Positions 57,894 to 64,000 of a stretch of 64,000 nucleotides of DNA are shown in pieces (position 1 is the first letter of the stretch; every line of letters starts with the position of its first letter). The DNA lies in contig CBDDJX010000003.1 of assembly GCA_965229885.1 (NCBI GenBank), forward strand, positions 1,736,001 to 1,800,000. Direction: 5' to 3'. The stretch is from DATLLJ01 sp965229885 (GTDB lineage: Bacteria; Acidobacteriota; Vicinamibacteria; Vicinamibacterales; CAVVIG01). Position numbers and translations under genes: made by a program. A model generated the notes under the pieces. That model ran no database searches. It was not told where the DNA came from and was given only the letters and a program-made list of their open reading frames with translations.

Positions 57894-59810
57894 TTAGAGA
57901 GCCGTGTCCTGGCGAACCGCAGCGCGTGTCACGACGACTTCAGGCTCTGGCGTAAAGTCCTCGCCCGGATTGATGAAGCGGTCGCGCTCGAAGCGGTACT
58001 GTTTGTCGTAGAGCTGCCGATACCGGCCGTTCACCGCGAGCAGTTCCTCGTGCGTCCCTCGCTCCACGATCTCGCCCGCCTCGAGCACAAGGATCCGATC
58101 CGCGCTTCGAATCGTTGACAGGCGATGAGCGATGACAAATGTGGTGCGTCCGGCGCGCAGCGATCGCAAGCCGTCCTGGATGAGCGCCTCGCTCTCGCTG
58201 TCGAGGCTCGACGTGGCCTCGTCGAGGATGAGAACGCGCGGGTTCGCGAGGATCGCGCGCGCAATCGCGACGCGCTGCCGCTGACCGCCCGACAGGCGCA
58301 CGCCTCGCTCGCCGACGATGGTGGTGTATCCCTGTTCGAACGCTTCGACGAACTCGTCGCAATGCGCGATCCGGCTGACGGCCTTGATGTCCTCGCGGCT
58401 GGCGTGCGGCCGCGCGTACGCGATATTCTCAGCAATCGTGCCGTCGAATAGGAAATTGTCCTGCAGGACGACACCCAGGTTACCGCGGTAGTCGCGCAGC
58501 GGAACGGTCGTCAGGTCGCGGCCGTCCACCAGGATACGTCCCCGCTGCGGCCTGTTGAACGCCATCACCAGACTGATGAGTGTGCTCTTGCCCGATCCGC
58601 TCGATCCAACGAGCGCGGTGGTCGAGCCGGCCGGCGCATGAAACGACACGTGCTTCAGGACCGGGACGCCCGCATTGTACTCAAACGTCACATCGTCGAA
58701 CTCGACTTCGCCGCGCACGTCCGGCAGCGGGGTGAGCCCGGCGTCCTCCTGATCCTCGGTCACCGTGCGGCGGATCTCGCGGATGCGATCGAGCCCCGCG
58801 AATGCTTCGCTGATCTGCGTGCCGATGTTGGCGAGCTGCACGACGGGCATGGCCATGAGCGCCGTGAACGAGAGGTACATGACAAAATCGCCGATCGTCA
58901 TCTCGCCGGAGCGAATCGACGTGCCGCCAATCAGCATCATCGCGATGAGGCTGAAGCCGAGGACGAGCGACGACGAGGCGCCGACCGCGGAGACGCCGGT
59001 CATCGACTGCGCGACGTTCTTGAACAGCCGGTGCGCGCCTTTGGCGAACACCACTTCTTCGTGCTTTTCAGCCGTATAGGCTTTGACGATGCGGATGCCG
59101 CCGAGCGATTCGGCGAGCCGGCCAGTGACCTCCGCGCTGATCTTTCCGCGCTCCCGGAAGAGCGGCCGCAGCTTCTTGAAGGCCATCGCCATGCCGCCGC
59201 CGAACGTGCCCAGGATGAGCATCGTCACCGCGGTGAGGGTCCAATTGATGTAGATCAGGATGACGAACGCGATGAGGGCGGAGACCATCGATCCGGCGAG
59301 CTGCACGATGCCGGTGCCGACGAGGTTCCGGATGCCTTCCGCGTCCGTCATGATGCGGGAGATGAGGACGCCGGTCTTCGTCGAGTCGAAGTAGCGGATC
59401 GGTAGGCGCATCACGTGCGCCTCGACGTCCTTGCGCATTTCGGTAATCGCGCGCTGGCCGGCGACGCCGAGGACCTGCGAATTTGCAAATGAACAGACCG
59501 CATCGACGATCGCCGCGAGGCCGACCGCCATCGCGAGCTTGGGCAGCAACTCCCAGTGTTTCTGGGTGATCACGTCGTCCATGAGATATTTTGTTGAGAA
59601 CGGCGCGACCAGGCCCGCGGCGCGGCTGACGAGCATCAGGCTGAGGCCGAGCGCCAGACGCCTGCGGTGCGTCCAGATGAGCGCGCGCGCTTCCTCCCAG
59701 GCGCCAGCGGAGATTTTCTTTTTCGGCGGCACGCCCGCCGCGGCGACGCTGGGGTGCATGGATCGAGGCGTACGTTCGGGATGAGGTGGCACGGAGGGAT
59801 CATATGGCAT
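57894..59810 (-). CDS. MsbA-like homodimeric ABC exporter
   Basis: 638 residues: an N-terminal soluble stretch (~1-40), six membrane helices, then an NBD with Walker A GSSGSGKST, signature LSGGQRQRVAIARAIL and Walker B VLILDEATSSLD, all canonical. It resembles lipid A flippase/multidrug exporters of the MsbA/BmrA type. It starts within the last 11 bases of the WYL regulator gene, so the two are co-translated and the regulator may control it. Confidence 0.9.
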   Translation of the reverse strand: MPYDPSVPPHPERTPRSMHPSVAAAGVPPKKKISAGAWEEARALIWTHRRRLALGLSLMLVSRAAGLVAPFSTKYLMDDVITQKHWELLPKLAMAVGLAAIVDAVCSFANSQVLGVAGQRAITEMRKDVEAHVMRLPIRYFDSTKTGVLISRIMTDAEGIRNLVGTGIVQLAGSMVSALIAFVILIYINWTLTAVTMLILGTFGGGMAMAFKKLRPLFRERGKISAEVTGRLAESLGGIRIVKAYTAEKHEEVVFAKGAHRLFKNVAQSMTGVSAVGASSSLVLGFSLIAMMLIGGTSIRSGEMTIGDFVMYLSFTALMAMPVVQLANIGTQISEAFAGLDRIREIRRTVTEDQEDAGLTPLPDVRGEVEFDDVTFEYNAGVPVLKHVSFHAPAGSTTALVGSSGSGKSTLISLVMAFNRPQRGRILVDGRDLTTVPLRDYRGNLGVVLQDNFLFDGTIAENIAYARPHASREDIKAVSRIAHCDEFVEAFEQGYTTIVGERGVRLSGGQRQRVAIARAILANPRVLILDEATSSLDSESEALIQDGLRSLRAGRTTFVIAHRLSTIRSADRILVLEAGEIVERGTHEELLAVNGRYRQLYDKQYRFERDRFINPGEDFTPEPEVVVTRAAVRQDTAL

Positions 59811-60828
59811 ATCGCGCTCGAGCCTCCTCGAGCTGCGTCGCGATGTCGCGCGCCAGGCTCTCGGGGGAGATCACTCGCGCGAACGGACCGAAGCTCAGGA
59901 TCCATCCGGACAGCGCACGGTCGATGCAGACGTCGAGCGCGACGCGTGCGCCTCCGCCCGTCAGCTCCGAGACGCGCTGCGACGGATGCCACTGCCGTGT
60001 GCGCACGTAGTCGGCCGCGGCCGGTTGAAAATCGATCTCGACGCGTTCTGGCGGGCCGGAATGGACGCCGAGCGAGTGGGGAAATGCGGTCTCCGACAGT
60101 TCCCTGTACTCATCGTCCACCGCGAACCGGTCTTCGAGCAGCGAGATGTCCTGGATGCGCTCCGTCGCGAACGTCCGCACTTCGCCGTACTCCGGCACAT
60201 ACGCCAGCAGATAGAGGCCGCCTTGTGCATACGCGAGGCGGTACGGATGAACCAGGTACGACTTCGTCCGATCGCTCGACTTCGAGTAGTACAGAATGGT
60301 GGCCTGCCGCAGGTGGAGGGTCGCTTCGAGCGCCCGCGCGGCGATCTGCTCTTGCCGCAGCCCGGCGGCACTTCCTCCAGGTCCTCCAGGCCCCGGGTCG
60401 GTCTTCGTCGCGGCCTTAGTGATGATGACGCGCGGCAGTTCGTCGAGGAATTGCCGCATGTGCGGCGTCAGCGCGGCGGCGAGTTTCTCGAAGGCGCTTT
60501 CTACTTCGTCGCGGAACGGCGTGCCCGAGAGTGACTCGAGCAGCGTGCGGCTGAAATAGAGCGCGCACAGCTCGGCGAGCGTCAGCCCGGCAGCGAGGCC
60601 TTTGAACGCGTGGCCGCTGATCTGCCACCGCGTCCGCCCATCGTCTCCGGATCGATCGTCGAAGAGCGGGAACCCGGCTTCCTCGAGCGCTCGCAGATCG
60701 CGGCGGATCGTGCGGGTGGTGACGCCGCAGAGCGAGGCGAGATCGTCAATCGTGACGCCGGCATTCCGCGCCCGTTCGATCTCGCGCAGGATCGTCCACT
60801 GGCGGATGACTTCAGCGTTCCGAGGCAC
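59800..60828 (-). CDS. YafY-type HTH-WYL transcriptional regulator
   Basis: 342 residues: an N-terminal DeoR-type winged HTH (TIDDLASLCGVTTRTIRRDLRALEEAGFPLFDD), then a WYL domain (ATILYYSKSSDRTKSYLVHPYRLAYAQGGLYLLAYVPEYGEVRTFATERI) and the C-terminal extension ending LARDIATQLEEA. WYL domains sense nucleic acid or nucleotide ligands. It is upstream of and overlapping the ABC exporter gene, and 40 bases after mreB on the same strand. Confidence 0.9.
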   Translation of the reverse strand: MPRNAEVIRQWTILREIERARNAGVTIDDLASLCGVTTRTIRRDLRALEEAGFPLFDDRSGDDGRTRWQISGHAFKGLAAGLTLAELCALYFSRTLLESLSGTPFRDEVESAFEKLAAALTPHMRQFLDELPRVIITKAATKTDPGPGGPGGSAAGLRQEQIAARALEATLHLRQATILYYSKSSDRTKSYLVHPYRLAYAQGGLYLLAYVPEYGEVRTFATERIQDISLLEDRFAVDDEYRELSETAFPHSLGVHSGPPERVEIDFQPAAADYVRTRQWHPSQRVSELTGGGARVALDVCIDRALSGWILSFGPFARVISPESLARDIATQLEEARARYAI

Positions 60829-60868
60829 GTCACGATTCTACCGCCGCCTGCGCGGCTCGTGACGCGTG

Positions 60869-61891
<1,023 letters not shown>

Positions 61892-62122
61892 GCAATTCCG
61901 TCGATGCGCAACGTTGATGCCAATTTTGTAATCAGAAAGGGCACGGATTCCTCAGTAAATCGGGCGGATGCCCGCGGTGCGTGACGGGACCGATTACAGT
62001 GTTGCACGCGTCTGACAGAATTGACATGCATATTTCATCCCCCCGCTCGCCGTATTGGGGTGCACTCCTCGTTCGGCCCCTGGGAGATATTGGCCTCCGT
62101 CTTCTTCAAACAGCCATTCCGC

Positions 62123-63227
62123 ATGCTGACATTCCGGGCGGCGCCAGCCGCAGCATTTCTGGCGTTTTGTATGGTTTCGTGCGGGGGGGGCCAGGCAGGG
62201 CCAGGGCGCCCCGCAGGGATTCCCGCCGACGCTAGTCAAGCTGGTCGACGCGCGGATGGCCCCCATCGAAGACGCGACTGAATACGTCGCGGCGCTCAAA
62301 TCGCTCCGGTCGACACTGATCAAGCCGCAGGTTGACGGCCAAATCACGCAGATCTTCGTGAAGTCCGGCGATCGCGTCGGCCAGGGCGCACCTTTGATGC
62401 AAATCGACCCCCAGCGGCAGGAGGCGGCGGTGTCGAGCCAGGAAGCCGAGCGCGGGGCGAGGGAGGCGAATGTCGCCTACGCACGGCAGCAGCAGCAGCG
62501 CGCCAGCGAGCTGTTTGCGGCCGGCGCCATCAGCAGACAGGAACTCGAGCAGTCCCAGACGGCGCTGCGGACCGCCGACGCCAGCCTTCAGGCGCTTCAG
62601 GCGCAGGTGCAGCAGCAGCAGGTGCTGCTGCGCTACTACGCGATTAGCGCGCCGACCTCCGGCATCGTGGCCGATGTGCAGGCGCGTGTCGGCATGTAGG
62701 TATCGACCTCGACCGTGCTGACGGCGATCGAGCAGAACGACACGTTGGAAGTGTATGTGTCTGTGCCGGTCGAGCGGTCCAGTGATTTGAAGATGGGCCT
62801 GCCGCTCCAGGTGACGGGCATCGACGGCAAGGACGCGCTCGCGGCGACAACGGTCGCGTTCATTTCGCCGAGCGTGGACGAAGCGACGCAGTCGATTCTC
62901 GTCAATGGTACCGTGCGGAATCCTGGCGGCACGCTGCGATCGTCGCAGTTCGTGCGCGCGCGCATCGTGTGGAAGACGGCCGAGGGGCTCGTCGTGCCGG
63001 TCACGGCCGTGGTGCGCGTCAGCGGTCAGTTCTTCGTGTTCGTCGCCGAGCGCGCGGACGGCAAACTGGTGGCGCACCAGCGCCCGATCAAGGTCGGTCG
63101 GATTGTCGGCGACGACTATCCGGTGCTCGAAGGGCCCACACCCGGGGAGCAGGTCGTCATTTCAGGCTCGCAGAAGCTTGTCGACGGCGCGTCCGTCGCG
63201 CCCGCGCCGGAAAGCCCTAAGCCCTGA
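62123..63227 (+). pseudogene. RND efflux periplasmic adaptor (membrane fusion protein), frameshift and nonsense
   Basis: ATG 62123 encodes a lipoprotein leader (MLTFRAAPAAAFLAFCMVSC). At 62183-62190 a run of eight G moves the frame; the adaptor continues in frame 3 with PTLVKLVDARMAPIEDATEY, then VDGQITQIFVKSGDRV and a coiled-coil hairpin (SQEAERGAREANVAYARQQQQ). At 62697-62699 TAG stands inside the lipoyl/barrel junction (QARVGM-stop-VSTSTVLTAIEQND), after which the barrel domain runs intact to 63227. The mature sense is ~365 residues. Either decayed, or phase-variable at G8 plus a sequence error at TAG. Confidence 0.85.
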
Positions 63228-63230
63228 GCC

Positions 63231-64000
63231 ATGGTTGTCGACACCTTTATCAAGCGTCCGATCCTCGCGAGCGTCTGCTCGCTCGTGATCATCCTCGCCG
63301 GCGCCATCGCCATTCCGACGCTCCCGATCGCGCAATTCCCGGAACTGGCGCCGCCGACGGTGAGCGTCAACGCCTTCTATCAGGGCGCGAGCGCCGAAAT
63401 CGTCGAATCGGCTGTGACGCAGCCGATCGAGCAGGCGCTCAACGGCGTCGAGGGGATGCAGCACATCACCTCGTCGAGCGGCAGCACCGGATCGGCGACG
63501 GTGACGGTCACGTTCGACGTCGATCGCAACATCGACGTCGCGGCTGTCGACGTGCAGAACCGCGTGTCGCAGGTCGAAGGCCGTCTGCCGAACGAGGTGA
63601 AGGCCGTCGGCATCTCGGTGACGAAGTCCTGGCAGAACTTCGTCCTCGCCGTCGCCGTGTACGCCGAGAACAACCAGTACGATCCGCTCTTCATCAGCAA
63701 CTATCTCGACCGCTTCGTCCGCGACGAGCTACAGCGCGTCCCCGGCGTCGGCAGTATCATCATCTTCGGCGAGCGCAAGTACGCGATGCGCATCTGGCTC
63801 GATCCGGATCGTCTCGCCGGGCGCGGCGTCACCGCCGGCGACGTCGTCAACGCGCTGCGCGAGCAGAACGTGCAGGTGGCGGCCGGGCAGATCGGCGCGC
63901 AGCCCTCGCGTGCGGGCCAGCAGTATCAGATCAGCGTCCGCGCCGTCGGCCGGCTGTCCGAGCCGGGCGAGTTCGACGACATCGTCCTCAAGCGCACGCC
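63231..64000 (+). CDS. RND efflux inner-membrane transporter, 3' end cut by window edge
   Basis: The frame is open from ATG 63231 to the window end (256 codons). It begins MVVDTFIKRPILASVCSLVI, the HAE1/AcrB-type first helix, followed by the porter-domain motifs YQGASAEIVESAVTQPIEQALNGVEG, TVTFDVDRNIDVAAVDVQNRV and RVPGVGSIIIFGERKYAMRIWLDPDRLAGRGVTAGDV. It would drive drug or metabolite efflux with protons together with the adaptor three bases upstream. Intact as far as seen. Confidence 0.93.
   Translation, partial: MVVDTFIKRPILASVCSLVIILAGAIAIPTLPIAQFPELAPPTVSVNAFYQGASAEIVESAVTQPIEQALNGVEGMQHITSSSGSTGSATVTVTFDVDRNIDVAAVDVQNRVSQVEGRLPNEVKAVGISVTKSWQNFVLAVAVYAENNQYDPLFISNYLDRFVRDELQRVPGVGSIIIFGERKYAMRIWLDPDRLAGRGVTAGDVVNALREQNVQVAAGQIGAQPSRAGQQYQISVRAVGRLSEPGEFDDIVLKRT

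Noticed and set aside
62002..62043. A sigma-70 promoter (TTGACA at 62021) for the efflux operon
   Set aside because: No convincing -10 hexamer is found at the right spacing.
62697..62699. TAG as pyrrolysine or programmed read-through
   Set aside because: No supporting signal, and the same gene has another frame lesion, so simple nonsense is more likely.

Overview
The window is GC-rich, densely coded DNA from a diderm (outer-membrane) bacterium. The LPS gene lpxB, the divisome and cell-wall genes (zapA, zapB-like, envC, mltG, mreB), the RNase Y gene rny, a 6S RNA beside zapA, and a backbone order of tRNA-Val / thrS / infC / rpmI / rplT / pheS / pheT / zapB-like / zapA / 6S / rny / thiL suggest an Acidobacteriota-type genome, perhaps Vicinamibacteria. 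That placement is inferred from gene content and style and was not tested by phylogeny.

Layout. 1-3057: the end of a lytic transglycosylase gene, a PLP aminotransferase and a convergent beta-barrel-like protein. 3232-4549: a decayed insertion sequence (IS). 4581-9695: an MFS transporter and a heterodimeric ABC exporter pair. 9716-21012 (minus strand): a 3D-domain protein, a DUF2062 protein, thiL, rny, 6S RNA, zapA, a zapB-like gene, pheT, pheS, rplT, rpmI, infC, thrS and tRNA-Val. 21061-22087: a broken IS630 inserted at the stop codon of an S41 peptidase. 22087-31383: envC, ruvX, mltG, nadK, tlyA, ispA, xseB, xseA and a YmdB-type phosphoesterase. 31587-36320: rpoZ, a small membrane protein, an ATP-grasp/zincin pair, gatA/gatC and a MEMO remnant. 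36376-42146: a beta-barrel-like protein, two M16 peptidases, lpxB and a rearrangement scar. 42147-47216: a scrapyard holding a half tRNA, a rubrerythrin stub, an intact katG and three IS layers. 47486-56253: acnA, queG, yqgE, a ruined M49-like gene, typA and a rhomboid protease. 56342-64000: a DsbA-like lipoprotein, an MsbA-like ABC exporter, a WYL regulator, mreB and an RND efflux operon whose adaptor gene is broken.

Two themes stand out. First, the window carries many short 'word' repeats of different families, mostly long imperfect palindromes. They lie in intergenic gaps and also inside genes while keeping the reading frame (thiL, both ABC subunits, probably the envC signal peptide and gatC). 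Three copies of one family are at 11311, 27778 and 29074, and one near-perfect inverted repeat with 26-bp arms is at 31386-31478. Second, many genes carry frameshifts or in-frame stops (an M16 peptidase, an M49-like gene, the RND adaptor, transposases). Some of this is true decay; isolated single-base lesions could be sequence error.

The sharpest single observation is infC. A strong Shine-Dalgarno sequence sits 5 bases before an ATA codon, with an in-frame stop just upstream, so translation probably starts at AUA. This parallels the rare AUU start used for IF3 self-control in enterobacteria. No CRISPR array, prophage or antiviral defence cluster was seen. The best candidate for an uncharacterised functional module is the translationally coupled ATP-grasp ligase and zinc metallopeptidase at 32145-34192.
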